From positions 1 to 40,476 of the forward strand of contig NZ_JOIX01000066.1 in NCBI RefSeq assembly GCF_000720175.1: 40,476 bases of DNA, written 5' to 3'. A model generated the notes under the pieces. It had not been told where the DNA came from and made no database searches. It saw nothing but the letters and a program-made list of their open reading frames with translations. The position numbers and the translations under genes are program-made. Shown here in pieces: positions 27,932 through 35,711 of this stretch (positions within the stretch are counted from its first letter, which is position 1; each line of letters starts with the position of its first letter). Source of the DNA: Streptomyces sp. NRRL S-337. Its GTDB lineage: Bacteria; Actinomycetota; Actinomycetes; Streptomycetales; Streptomycetaceae.

Positions 27932-28732
27932 TCACAGCGATCCGTGCGGCGTGAGGATGACGAATTCGGCGCCTGCGGAGTCCGTGCAGACGGCGAGGCG
28001 GCCGACGCCCTCGGCGGTTTCGGGGCCCATGGAGAGGGTGCCGCCGTTGCCGGTCACCAGGCCGACGGTGGCGTCGCAGTCCTTGGAGATGAAGACCGGG
28101 TGCCAGTAGGGCTTGCCCGTGGGGGCGAGGAGGTCGGTGGGGACGCCCATGAGACCGCCGTGCGTGCGGTCGTCGCCGCAGTGCGCGGGGGTGAGGAGGG
28201 TGTAGGTGCCGCCTCCGGCGGGGAGCGGCATGTCCTGGGTGTGCCAGTCGAAGACGGACCGGTAGAAGGCCTGGGCGGCGGCCGGGTCGGTGGTGTACAG
28301 CTCCGTCCAGCCCAGGCTGCCCGGGGCGTCGGCGGCCTCGAAGCCCGGGTACCGCGCGGGCTGCCAGATGGCGAAGTCCGCGCCCTGCGGGTCCGTGAGC
28401 TGCGCGAAGCGGCCGTCCTCGGCGCCGACCATGGCCGGCTGCGAACGGACCGAGCCGCCCGCCTGCTCCACAGCCTTGACCGTGGCGTCCGCGTCGGAGG
28501 TGTGGAAGTAGATCGTCCAGGCCGACGCGGCGCCGTCCTCGGTGAGCGGGCCGACCGCGCCCACCGCCTTCCCGTCGAGCCGGAAGAGCGTGTATCCGCC
28601 CGCCTGCTGGTCACCGAACGGCTCCGACCGCCAGCCGAACACCGCTCGGTAGAAGGCCGTCGCGACCTCGACGTCGGGCGCACCCAGATCGAGCCAGCAC
28701 GGGGAGCCGGGGACGAAGTCAGTAGTGATCAT
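27932..28732 (-). CDS. VOC-superfamily protein with two glyoxalase-like domains
   Basis: 266 residues made of two vicinal-oxygen-chelate repeats: residues ~1-125 (PCWLDLGAPDVEVATAFYRAVFGW to DPQGADFAIWQP) and ~135-266 (GWTELYTTDPAAAQAFYRSVFDW to DSAGAEFVILTPHG). The domain resembles hydroxylase/27K-antigen-like VOC proteins, and function is not predictable. The ATG start has GAAGGG about eight bases upstream. It lies convergent to the response-regulator remnant and downstream, on the same strand, of the acyl-CoA dehydrogenase gene, from which a terminator separates it. Confidence 0.88.
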   Translation of the reverse strand: MITTDFVPGSPCWLDLGAPDVEVATAFYRAVFGWRSEPFGDQQAGGYTLFRLDGKAVGAVGPLTEDGAASAWTIYFHTSDADATVKAVEQAGGSVRSQPAMVGAEDGRFAQLTDPQGADFAIWQPARYPGFEAADAPGSLGWTELYTTDPAAAQAFYRSVFDWHTQDMPLPAGGGTYTLLTPAHCGDDRTHGGLMGVPTDLLAPTGKPYWHPVFISKDCDATVGLVTGNGGTLSMGPETAEGVGRLAVCTDSAGAEFVILTPHGSL

Positions 28733-28818
28733 GGCGATTCCCTTCGCGGATCCTCTCTGGATTCAGCCTGACATTCGGCACTGACAATCGCCCGTCGGAA
28801 CGGTGGGTGACCGCCGGT

Positions 28819-28848
28819 CGGCGGGCCGTGCCCGGCGCCGGCCCGCCG
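28819..28848 (-). terminator. hairpin terminator after acyl-CoA dehydrogenase
   Basis: CGGCGGGCC pairs perfectly with GGCCCGCCG around a 12-base loop, eight bases past the dehydrogenase stop. Confidence 0.75.
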
Positions 28849-28855
28849 TCGACAC

Positions 28856-29983
28856 TCAGGCGCGGTAGAGCTCCTTCGCGATGATCGAGCGCTGCACCTC
28901 CGTGGCGCCCTCGTAGATGCGGGGAGCCCGGACCTCGCGGTAGAGGTGCTCCAGGAGGTGGCCGCGGCGCAGTGCGCGGGCGCCGTGGATCTGGACGGCG
29001 GCGTCGACCACGTACTGCGCGGTCTCGGTGGCCAGCAGCTTGGCCATCGCCGAGCGGCGGGCGATGTCGCGGGCCCCGGTGTCGTACGCGGTGGCCGCCG
29101 CGTAGACCAGGAGGCGGGCCGCCTCGGTGCGGGTGGCCATTTCGGCGAGCTGGTGGCCGACGGACTGCAGGTCCTTCAGTGGTCCGCCGAAAGCGGTGCG
29201 CGCGCCGGCGTGCGCCACCGCGGCGTCCAGCGCGGCCTGCGCCATACCGACCGCGAAGGCGCCCACGCTCGGCCGGAAGAGGTTCAGCGTGCGCATCGCG
29301 ACGGCGAAGCCGCCGTCCACCTCGCCCAGCACGTCCTCGCCGGTCACCGGTGTGCCGTCGAAGACCAGCGTGCCGATGGGGTGCGGGCTGAGCAGGTCCA
29401 GGTGCGCGCCGGTCAGGCCGGGCCGGTCGGCGGGCACCAGGAAGGCGGTGACGCCGCGGGAGCCCGGCGCGCCGCCGGTGCGGGCGAAGACGGTGGCGAA
29501 GTCCGCCTCGGGCGCGTTGGAGATCCAGCACTTCTCGCCGGTCAGCCGCCAGCGGCCCGGCCCGTCCGGCTCGGCGGCCAGCGACAGCGCGGCGGCGTCC
29601 GAGCCGGCGTCCGGCTCGCTCAGCGCGAAGGCGGCGACCGCGCGGCCGGCGACGACCTCGGGCACCCAGCGGGCGCGCTGCGCCTCGGTCCCCGACTGGA
29701 CGACCGGACAGGTCCCCAGCCCTTGGAGCGCGAGGGCGGTCTCCGCCTCCGTGCACTCCTGGGCGAGGGATTCCCGCAGCAGGCACAGGTCCAGGGCGCG
29801 CGGCGGCCCGTCGTCCGGGAACAGGCGGCGCAGCAGGCCGAGTTCGCCGAGGGCGGCGACCAGGGGGCGGTTGACCCGGCCCTCGGTGCCCTTCTCGGCG
29901 AGCGGGCTCAGCCGTTCGGCCGTCATGGCGCGCAACGCGGCACACCATTCCTGCTCGTCCGGTCCCAGCGCGAATACAGTCAC
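28856..29983 (-). CDS. acyl-CoA dehydrogenase
   Basis: FAD enzyme that introduces a double bond alpha-beta to a CoA thioester, 375 residues, normal length. N-terminal helical domain (residues ~1-115), middle beta domain (FALSEPDAGSDAAAL, GEKCWISNAPEADFATVFAR), and C-terminal helical domain (GARTAFGGPLKDLQSVGHQLAEMA). The catalytic Glu is in RIYEGATEVQRSIIAKELYR. The GTG at 29983 has GGGAG seven bases upstream. It is divergent from the aryl-CoA ligase and likely belongs with it to the anthranilate-type pathway, acting on a ring-reduced or ring-opened CoA intermediate. That role is inferred from context; it could also serve ordinary beta-oxidation. Confidence 0.9.
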   Translation of the reverse strand: MTVFALGPDEQEWCAALRAMTAERLSPLAEKGTEGRVNRPLVAALGELGLLRRLFPDDGPPRALDLCLLRESLAQECTEAETALALQGLGTCPVVQSGTEAQRARWVPEVVAGRAVAAFALSEPDAGSDAAALSLAAEPDGPGRWRLTGEKCWISNAPEADFATVFARTGGAPGSRGVTAFLVPADRPGLTGAHLDLLSPHPIGTLVFDGTPVTGEDVLGEVDGGFAVAMRTLNLFRPSVGAFAVGMAQAALDAAVAHAGARTAFGGPLKDLQSVGHQLAEMATRTEAARLLVYAAATAYDTGARDIARRSAMAKLLATETAQYVVDAAVQIHGARALRRGHLLEHLYREVRAPRIYEGATEVQRSIIAKELYRA

Positions 29984-30021
29984 GAGGCGGCTCCCTGGTA
30001 GCGGTCCTCTATCGCGGTCTG

Positions 30022-30049
30022 TTGACTACCGTCACGAACACGTTACGCT
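30022..30049 (+). promoter_or_regulatory. sigma70-type promoter of the CoA ligase gene
   Basis: TTGACT (30022-30027), 16 bases, TACGCT (30044-30049). It would give a leader of about 165 bases before the ligase start. The leader contains the 18-base repeats at 30085. Confidence 0.6.
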
Positions 30050-30084
30050 GGCGACGGATCCGAACGGCAGCCCCCGGGGCGAGG

Positions 30085-30138
30085 GACAGCCCTTGAGCGA
30101 CGGACAGTCCCTGGACAACAGACAGTTCTGGAGCAGTC
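30085..30138. repeat. three imperfect 18-bp tandem repeats in ligase leader
   Basis: Units begin GACAGCCCTTGAGCGACG, GACAGTCCCTGGACAACA and GACAGTTCTGGAGCAGTC. All three are exactly 18 bases, in register. In one frame they encode a repeated six-residue pattern (L-S-D-G-Q-S / L-D-N-R-Q-F). Role unknown. Confidence 0.6.
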
Positions 30139-30209
30139 TCGACGGCTCGTCGGCCGGTCCCGGCCGGAGGGACGAGCAGCCGACCGAGCCGGCCACCCGG
30201 CCGTCCTAG
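30093..30209 (+). CDS. possible 38-residue leader peptide before CoA ligase (doubtful)
   Basis: TTG start with GCGAGG eight bases upstream; the frame ends with TAG 13 bases before the ligase ATG. It spans the 18-base repeats and contains QFWSS. Position between promoter and ligase would suit a leader peptide, but there is no homology I recognise, and the low complexity argues for chance. Confidence 0.2.
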   Translation: MSDGQSLDNRQFWSSLDGSSAGPGRRDEQPTEPATRPS

Positions 30210-30222
30210 GGGGCGCACCGCC

Positions 30223-31872
30223 ATGGAGCCACGGTCCTCGGCCCACACCGACACCTTCGCGCGCGACCGGCTGCCACCTCGCGAGCAGTGGCCGCACCTG
30301 ACCGACCTGGGCTATCCCGACCGGCTGAACTGCGGCGCCGAGTTGCTGGACGGCTCCCTCGCCCGGTACGGCGCCGGCCGGCCCGCGCTGCGCGACGCGG
30401 CCGGCCGGGTCTGGACGTACGGGGAACTGCGCGACCGGGTGGACGCGATCGCGCACGCGCTCACCGGTCCGCTGGGCGTCCGCCCCGGCAACCGCGTCCT
30501 GCTCCGCGGCCCCACCACCCCCTGGCTGGCCGCCTGCTGGCTCGCCGTGATGAAGGCCGGCGCGGTCGCGGTGACGGTCCTGGCCTCCCAGCGCCCGGAC
30601 GAACTCGCCACGATCTGCGGACTGGCACAGGTACGGCACGCCCTGTGCGCGGCCGAGGCGGTCGACGACCTCGCCAGGGCCGGCGTCCCCGGGCTGCGCA
30701 TCACGACGTACGGCGGCGACGGACCGGGCGATCTGCGACACCTGGCCCGGCCCGGCGGCGCCCCGTACCCGGCGGTGCCGACCGCGGCCGACGACGTCGC
30801 GCTGATCGCCTTCACCTCCGGCACCACCGGCCGCCCCAAGGGCTGTCTGCACTTCCACCGGGACGTGCTCGCCGTCGCCGACACCTTCTCCGCGCAGGTG
30901 CTGCGGCCCACCCCGGACGACGTGTTCGCCGGCAGCCCCCCGCTGGGCTTCACCTTCGGCCTCGGCGGCCTGGTGATCTTCCCGCTGCGGGCCGGCGCCT
31001 CGGCCCTGCTCGCCGACTGGGGCGGCCCCGAGCGGCTGCTCGGCGACATCGCCCGGCACCGGATCTCGGTGCTGTTCACCGCGCCGACCGCCTACCGCGC
31101 GATGCTGCCCCGGCTCGCCGGGCACGATGTCTCCTCACTGCGCCGCTGCGTGTCGGCCGGGGAGAACCTGCCCGCCGCCACCTGGCAGTCCTGGTACGAG
31201 GCGACCGGTCTGCGGATCATCAACGGGATCGGCGCCACGGAACTGCTGCACATCTTCATCGCGGCCGCCGACGAGGCGATCCGGCCCGGCACGACGGGCC
31301 TGCCGGTGCCGGGCTTCGAGGCGCGGGTGGTGGGCGCGGACGGCAAGCCGGTGCCGGACGGCGAGCCCGGGCTGCTTGCGGTCCGCGGACCGACGGGCTG
31401 CCGCTACCTCGCGGACCCGCGGCAGACCGAGTACGTGCGGGACGGCTGGAACCTCACCGGCGACACCTATGTCCGTGAGCCGGACGGCTACTTCCGCTAT
31501 GTGGCCCGCGCGGACGACATGATCATCTCGGCCGGGTACAACATCGCCGGCCCCGAAGTGGAGGACGCACTGCTGCACCACCCCGACGTGACCGAGGCCG
31601 CGGTCGTCGGGCGACCGGACGAGGAGCGCGGGCAGGTGGTGGTCGCCCACGTCGTCCTGCGGGCCGGCGTGCCCCGCGGCCCGGACACCGTCGCCGCGCT
31701 GCGTGCCTTCACCAAGTCCCGCATCGCCCCGTACAAATGCCCGCGCGAGATCGTCTTCCACACCGCACTGCCGCGCACCCCGACCGGCAAGCTCCAGCGC
31801 TTCCGGCTGCGCGCGCCGCACGGGGCGGCCGACCCGTCCCGCGGGCCGCACCCGGCCGCCGATCTACAGTGA
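30223..31872 (+). CDS. aryl-CoA ligase (2-aminobenzoate/benzoate-CoA ligase type)
   Basis: AMP-forming acyl-CoA synthetase, 549 residues, which activates an aromatic acid with ATP and CoA. Core motifs: AFTSGTTGRPKGCLH (P-loop), GIGATELLHIF (A5), NLTGDTYVREPDGYF, YVARADDMIISAGYNIAGPEVED (A8), and catalytic Lys in PRTPTGKLQRFRL. Sequence and layout resemble benzoate- and 2-aminobenzoate-CoA ligases. With the monooxygenase/reductase fusion at 36843 present, anthranilate is the best substrate guess. The ATG at 30223 has AGGGGG upstream. The PaaX-like gene follows after four bases. A Pro-rich tail of ~15 residues follows the Lys motif. Confidence 0.88.
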   Translation: MEPRSSAHTDTFARDRLPPREQWPHLTDLGYPDRLNCGAELLDGSLARYGAGRPALRDAAGRVWTYGELRDRVDAIAHALTGPLGVRPGNRVLLRGPTTPWLAACWLAVMKAGAVAVTVLASQRPDELATICGLAQVRHALCAAEAVDDLARAGVPGLRITTYGGDGPGDLRHLARPGGAPYPAVPTAADDVALIAFTSGTTGRPKGCLHFHRDVLAVADTFSAQVLRPTPDDVFAGSPPLGFTFGLGGLVIFPLRAGASALLADWGGPERLLGDIARHRISVLFTAPTAYRAMLPRLAGHDVSSLRRCVSAGENLPAATWQSWYEATGLRIINGIGATELLHIFIAAADEAIRPGTTGLPVPGFEARVVGADGKPVPDGEPGLLAVRGPTGCRYLADPRQTEYVRDGWNLTGDTYVREPDGYFRYVARADDMIISAGYNIAGPEVEDALLHHPDVTEAAVVGRPDEERGQVVVAHVVLRAGVPRGPDTVAALRAFTKSRIAPYKCPREIVFHTALPRTPTGKLQRFRLRAPHGAADPSRGPHPAADLQ

Positions 31873-31876
31873 TCCG

Positions 31877-32728
31877 GTGACCGACCAGCAGACACAGCGC
31901 ACCCCACGGTCCCTGATCGTCACCTTCTACGGTGCGTACGGGCGCGACGAGCCCGGCCCGGCGGACCAGGCGGCCGGGCCGGTGCCGGTCGCCGCGCTGA
32001 TCCGGCTGCTCGGCGTGCTGGGTGTCGATCCGCCGTCGGTGCGTTCCGCGGTCTCCCGCCTCAAGCGGCGCGGCCTGCTCGTCCCCGGGCGCACCGTCAC
32101 CGGGGCGGCCGGTTACGGGCTGTCGGACGCGGGCCGCCAGCTGCTGGACGACGGTGACCGGCGGATCTTCGGCCGGCCGGCCGCGCGGCTTTCCGACGGC
32201 TGGGTGCTGGCCGTCTTCTCCGTCCCCGAGGAGGAGCGGCACAAACGGCACCTGCTGCGCTCACGGCTGGCCCGGCTGGGCTTCGGTACCGCCGCCCCGG
32301 GTGTGTGGATCGCCCCCGCACACCTCTACGAGGAGACCCGGCACACCCTGGAGCGGCTCGAACTCGCCCCCTACGTCGAGCTGTTCACCGGTACGCATGC
32401 GGGTTTCGCGCCGACGGCCTCGTCGGTGGCGCGGTGGTGGGACCTGGACGCCATCGCCGCGCAGCACCGCGCCTTCCTGGCGGAGCAGGAGCCGGTGCTG
32501 CGCCGGTGGTCACGGCGGCGCACGGTGCCGGGCGAGGCGGCCTACCACGACTATCTGCTGGCCCTGGACGCCTGGCGCCGTCTGCCGTACGCGGATCCCG
32601 GACTGCCCTCTCCCCTCCTGCCGGAGGACTGGCCGGGCGGCCGCGCTGCGGAGGTCTTCGGCCGGCTGCACGACACCTTGCGGGCGGCGGGCGCCCGTTA
32701 CGTGCGTGAGGTGACGGCCGGGCCGTGA
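31877..32728 (+). CDS. PaaX-family transcriptional regulator
   Basis: About 283 residues. The N-terminal PaaX winged helix reads SLIVTFYGAYGRDE, then PSVRSAVSRLKRRGLLVP. The central PaaX domain is at SDGWVLAVFSVPEEERHKRHLLRSRLARLGFGTAAPGVWIAP. The C-terminal region has YHDYLLALDAWRRLPYADPGLPSPLLPEDWPG, highly typical of the family. PaaX proteins repress aromatic-acid catabolism and are released by aryl-CoA esters, matching the adjacent aryl-CoA ligase. The GTG at 31877 starts four bases after the ligase stop. TACAGT lies six bases before it without a ribosome site, so it may be read by coupling or as a leaderless message. Confidence 0.92.
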   Translation: MTDQQTQRTPRSLIVTFYGAYGRDEPGPADQAAGPVPVAALIRLLGVLGVDPPSVRSAVSRLKRRGLLVPGRTVTGAAGYGLSDAGRQLLDDGDRRIFGRPAARLSDGWVLAVFSVPEEERHKRHLLRSRLARLGFGTAAPGVWIAPAHLYEETRHTLERLELAPYVELFTGTHAGFAPTASSVARWWDLDAIAAQHRAFLAEQEPVLRRWSRRRTVPGEAAYHDYLLALDAWRRLPYADPGLPSPLLPEDWPGGRAAEVFGRLHDTLRAAGARYVREVTAGP

Positions 32729-32741
32729 CCGCCGCGATGCG

Positions 32742-33524
32742 TCAGCGGCGGCGCTGTACGGCCCGCGCGGCGCCCGCGGCTCCGGCGGCCATGGCGGGGC
32801 GCGGCCGGGCGGCGGCGATCACCGACACCACGTCCTTGAACGAACTGCACATGCGCGTACCGGCGACCGCGGCCAACTCGCCGAACGTGCCGACCCCGTA
32901 CGTCACCGCGACCGGCTCCATCCGCGCGGTGACCGCCATCCTCATGTCCCCCACGGTGTCCCCCACGTAGGCGGTCTGCCAGGCCGCGACCCCCAGTCGG
33001 CCGGCCGCCCGCAGCACCATCTCCGGGTGCGGCTTGCCGCGCCGGACCATGTCCTGGCCGATGACCGGCCCGACCAGGTCGCGGATGCCCATGACGTCGA
33101 GCAGCGCCTCGGCGCTGCGGGTGGGCTTGGACGTGGCGACCGCCAGCTCGACGCCGTGGGCGCGCAGTGCGGACAGCCCCGCGCTCACGCCCGGGAAGAG
33201 CAGCTGCGGTCCCTGGCAGAGCACTTCGTAGGAGAACAGTTCGCGGTAGCGGTTGATGGCGGCCTGCACCCGGCTGTCGTCCTCCGGACGGCCCAGCAGC
33301 CGGCCGAAGGCCGTGCCGGGCGGCTTGCCGATGGCCGCCGCTGCCTGCCGCGCGGTCACCGAGCAGCCCTGCTCCGAAGCCACCTTGACCAACAGTTTGC
33401 TGATGGCGGGCAGAGTGTTGGCGAGAGTGCCGTCCAGGTCGAAGACGGCGGCCCGGAGCGTGTCGACTCCGGTACCCCGTGCGCCTCTCACGGGACGTTC
33501 GCGGACTTCCGTTGCTACGCGCAT
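32742..33524 (-). CDS. HAD-superfamily phosphatase (phosphoglycolate-phosphatase-like)
   Basis: About 260 residues. HAD motifs: I AVFDLDGTLANT (nucleophile and acid/base Asp), II VATSKPTRS, III Lys in RGKPHPE, IV VGDTVGDM. The helical cap is between I and II. The C-terminus is Ala/Arg-rich. Start is the ATG at 33524 (MRVATEVRERP) with AAAGG nine bases upstream; the frame is open to 33644 without a site. Convergent with paaX (13 bases apart) and divergent from the TetR gene. GBL biosynthesis needs a dephosphorylation after the AfsA step, so this phosphatase may serve the neighbouring AfsA. That is inference; housekeeping phosphatase activity is the alternative. Confidence 0.88.
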   Translation of the reverse strand: MRVATEVRERPVRGARGTGVDTLRAAVFDLDGTLANTLPAISKLLVKVASEQGCSVTARQAAAAIGKPPGTAFGRLLGRPEDDSRVQAAINRYRELFSYEVLCQGPQLLFPGVSAGLSALRAHGVELAVATSKPTRSAEALLDVMGIRDLVGPVIGQDMVRRGKPHPEMVLRAAGRLGVAAWQTAYVGDTVGDMRMAVTARMEPVAVTYGVGTFGELAAVAGTRMCSSFKDVVSVIAAARPRPAMAAGAAGAARAVQRRR

Positions 33525-33718
33525 GGCTGGAGACCTTTCGGGTTCCGGTGGGGGTGCGGGTTCGGGTGACGTTGCTGGCTCTGCTTGTGGGGCGGCCCGC
33601 GGTCGACGACTCGTAACGGCTGAGGCGGTCTCGCCATGGCGCACCGCTGTCCTGGGGCGGCACGCGACCGACGGGGCGGCTGCAACGGAAGGGAACGTCC
33701 CGTTTACCGCCTTCGGAG

Positions 33719-33747
33719 ATTTAAAAACCGCCTGCGCTGTTTGTCAA
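33719..33747 (-). promoter_or_regulatory. promoter of HAD phosphatase with ARE-like sequence in its spacer
   Basis: On the minus strand: TTGACA (33747-33742), 17 bases, TTAAAT (33724-33719), close to the sigma70 consensus. The plus-strand spacer reads AAAACCGCCTG...GTTTGT, which shares AACCGC-TG and the GTTT flank with the ARE-like sites at 33901, 34956 and 35712. Its leader would be about 190 bases. Confidence 0.5.
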
Positions 33748-33900
33748 TGTGCCTTGGTCACTCCCTGACGGGTCGACAACACCCTTTCCAGCGTTCAGAC
33801 TGGGGACACACGCTTCACAGGGGCCGCCGATGCCCCCGGAGGGGTGGCGAACCGTCGACTTCCCGTCAGGGGACGCGAGTTCCGGCCAAACCCCTGAAGC

Positions 33901-33926
33901 ATATCGAACCGCATGGTTGGTTTTCT
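33901..33926. promoter_or_regulatory. ARE-like operator A, before TetR regulator 1
   Basis: Core AACCGCATGGTT followed by GGTTTTCT. Nearly the same core occurs before the second TetR gene and before afsA. The AACC-N4-GGTT arms and AT-rich flanks resemble the autoregulator response elements bound by GBL receptors. The TetR start is 50 bases downstream. Confidence 0.6.
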
Positions 33927-33975
33927 ATGTAGACTGCAATCAGCTCGCAGCCGTACTAGAGACGGGACGGACACC

Positions 33976-34620
33976 GTGCCCACCCAGCATCGCGCCATCC
34001 AGAGCCGCCAGGCACTCATCCGCTCGGCCGCCGAGACCTTCCTGGAGAAGGGGGTCCCGGCCGCGGGTATGGTCGAGATCAGCCGGCGGGCCCGCCTGAG
34101 CAAGGGCGCCCTCTACTTCCACTTCACGTCCAAGGACGACCTGACCCTCGCGGTACGGGACTCCGCACTCGCCACCCTCCAGGAGATCGAGGACGCCTTC
34201 ACCCGCTCCCCGGAGCCGCTGCCGCACGCCGTACGGGACTTCGCCGTCGAGCTGTTCGGCCGGGTGCGGACCGACGCGGTGCTGCGCGCCGGACTGCGGC
34301 TGCGTCCCGAGACCGCACCGGGCCTCGGCATCTACGCCCTGGAACAGCGCTGGTACGCGCTCTTCCTCGACAAGGCCGTCACCTGCGGCACCGGCACCCC
34401 CGGCGGACCGGCCGCGGCGGACGCGCCGGACGCCGAACCACGGCGCACCGCCCAGCTGCTGACCTCGGTCGTGGTGGGGCTGCTGCACCTGGGCGGCGAG
34501 GACGGCACCTGGTGGGACGAGGAGGCCGTCGCCGGGCTGTGGGCGCTGCTGCCGGAGGCCCCGGACCGGGTGCCGGCCGCCGGTGTTCCCGCACCGGCAC
34601 AACTGCCCGCGGCCGGCTGA
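33976..34620 (+). CDS. TetR-family regulator, GBL-receptor-like (copy 1, possible pseudo-receptor)
   Basis: About 214 residues. The HTH is at residues ~8-55 (SRQALIRSAAETFLEKG, MVEISRRARLSKGALYFHFTSKDDL), the pattern of ArpA/ScbR-type receptors. The ligand domain is less typical (LRAGLRLRPETAPGLGIYALEQRWYALFLDK), with an Ala/Pro-rich insert (GTPGGPAAADAPDAEP) and a Pro/Ala tail. This suits the divergent pseudo-receptors (ScbR2/JadR2-like), which often bind antibiotics rather than GBLs. Start is the GTG at 33976 with GGGACGG upstream; an ATG 63 bases upstream lies inside the operator. It is likely autoregulated through ARE-like site A. Confidence 0.85.
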   Translation: MPTQHRAIQSRQALIRSAAETFLEKGVPAAGMVEISRRARLSKGALYFHFTSKDDLTLAVRDSALATLQEIEDAFTRSPEPLPHAVRDFAVELFGRVRTDAVLRAGLRLRPETAPGLGIYALEQRWYALFLDKAVTCGTGTPGGPAAADAPDAEPRRTAQLLTSVVVGLLHLGGEDGTWWDEEAVAGLWALLPEAPDRVPAAGVPAPAQLPAAG

Positions 34621-34641
34621 TCCCGAGCCGCCGCGCCGTAC

Positions 34642-34661
34642 CGGGCCGCACCCGCGGCCCG
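34642..34661 (+). terminator. hairpin terminator after TetR regulator 1
   Basis: CGGGCCGC and GCGGCCCG pair perfectly around ACCC, followed by a pyrimidine run TCTTCCTCTCT, 21 bases after the stop codon. Confidence 0.8.
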
Positions 34662-34955
34662 TCTTCCTCTCTCCGGCGAACGCCAACGCACCGGCGTCAC
34701 CGTGCGCCCCCGTCGCCACTCCACGAACACCGCGCCGATGCCGGCACATCGATGCCGTCCGGCGCCATCGGCCACCTCCGCACCGGCCCGGAGGCGGCGA
34801 ACTCCCGCCACGCGTAAGGACGGTGGCCGCATGCGCCGGACGGCGCACCGCCGCCGATACCCGCGTGCCGCCGTGATTGCGCCGGCGAGGCCGGCCCCGC
34901 TCCCGATGAAGTCACCTGCCGCAGACCGGCCTTGGGGACGGGCGACGACGCGCGG

Positions 34956-35001
34956 ATTCAATACCGCATGGTTGGCTTCTTTACCATGGCGCAAATAGAC
35001 T
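34956..35001 (+). promoter_or_regulatory. promoter and ARE-like operator B of the ArpA-like gene
   Basis: The 26-base site at 34956-34981 contains ATACCGCATGGTTGGCTTCT, almost identical to site A. TTGGCT (34972-34977), 18 bases, TAGACT (34996-35001) makes a promoter whose -35 box lies inside the operator, so receptor binding should block it. Site A shares the TAGACTGC but is 11 bases closer to it. Confidence 0.6.
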
Positions 35002-35062
35002 GCGCGGCCACGAGCAGCGGTCGACGGCCGACAACTCCAAGAGAGCATGCGGAGGATGATCT

Positions 35063-35680
35063 GTGGTCAAGCAGGAACGCGCACTGCGTACCCGACGCAC
35101 GGTCCTCGAAGCAGCGGCTCATGTTATAGGACATCGCGGATACCAGGCGGCCACCATGGCCGAGATCATCCAGCGCGCCGGCGTCACCAAAGGGGCGGTG
35201 TACTTCCACTTCACCTCCAAGGACGCACTCGCTCGTGCCGTCATCACGGAGCAGGCCGAACCGTTCCTCCCACAGGTCAGCGCGTCCCGCCTCCAGGACG
35301 CCATCGACTTCACGCACCAGGTGGCCCTGGCGCTGCGCAGCGACCCGATGCTGCAGGCCGGCACCCGTATCGCGGTGGAAACGACCTTCAGCGAGGAACC
35401 GCTGATGCCGTATCAGGTGTGGACGGACATCATCACGACGATGTTCCGCGAGGCCCGGGACAACGGGGAATTACTGCCGGGCGTGGTACCCGAACGGGCG
35501 GCCGAGTTCTTCGTCGCCGCCTACATGGGCGTGCAGTTGTTCTCGCGGGCCGCGACCAATCGCGCGGACCTCCCCGAGCGGGTCACCGCGTTGTGGAAGC
35601 ACACCCTGCCGGGGCTGGCCGCGCCCGGCCCGTTGAGCCGTCTCGATCCGCACGGCCGCAGGACCCACGTCCCCATCTGA
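35063..35680 (+). CDS. ArpA-like gamma-butyrolactone receptor (TetR family) with TTA codon
   Basis: 205 residues. The start resembles ArpA closely (VKQERALRTRRTVLEAAAHV). The HTH reads YQAATMAEIIQRAGVTKGAVYFHFTSKDAL. The ligand domain has LRSDPMLQAGTRIAVET and a Trp at position 120 (PYQVWTDI), matching the Trp that shapes the ligand pocket in ArpA-type receptors. The end (NRADLPERVTALWKHTLPGLAAPG) is also typical. The GTG at 35063 follows GGAGG by seven bases. Leu137 is encoded by TTA (35471-35473), so translation should need the bldA tRNA. It probably represses itself, afsA and perhaps the phosphatase until GBL binds. Confidence 0.9.
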   Translation: MVKQERALRTRRTVLEAAAHVIGHRGYQAATMAEIIQRAGVTKGAVYFHFTSKDALARAVITEQAEPFLPQVSASRLQDAIDFTHQVALALRSDPMLQAGTRIAVETTFSEEPLMPYQVWTDIITTMFREARDNGELLPGVVPERAAEFFVAAYMGVQLFSRAATNRADLPERVTALWKHTLPGLAAPGPLSRLDPHGRRTHVPI

Positions 35681-35711
35681 TCCGCGCTGCACTCCGGCAT
35701 GTGGCCTCTGG

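Larger units (their letters stand above)
33525..33975. promoter_or_regulatory. divergent control region between HAD phosphatase and TetR regulator 1
   Basis: About 450 bases with no supported gene. It holds the phosphatase promoter (33719-33747) and the ARE-like site before the regulator (33901-33926), with a TAGACT -10 candidate at 33930-33935. Confidence 0.6.
34621..35062. promoter_or_regulatory. gap between the two TetR genes
   Basis: About 440 bases. It contains the terminator at 34642-34661 and the promoter/operator of TetR regulator 2 near 34956-35001. Between about 34665 and 34950 I see only GC-rich sequence with short unsupported frames. Confidence 0.5.

Noticed and set aside
27610..27954. 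Continuation of the response-regulator frame to 27954
   Set aside because: After 27610 the sequence is Pro/Ser/Thr-rich and meaningless, while the real HTH is readable in another frame. It is a frameshift product, not a novel domain.
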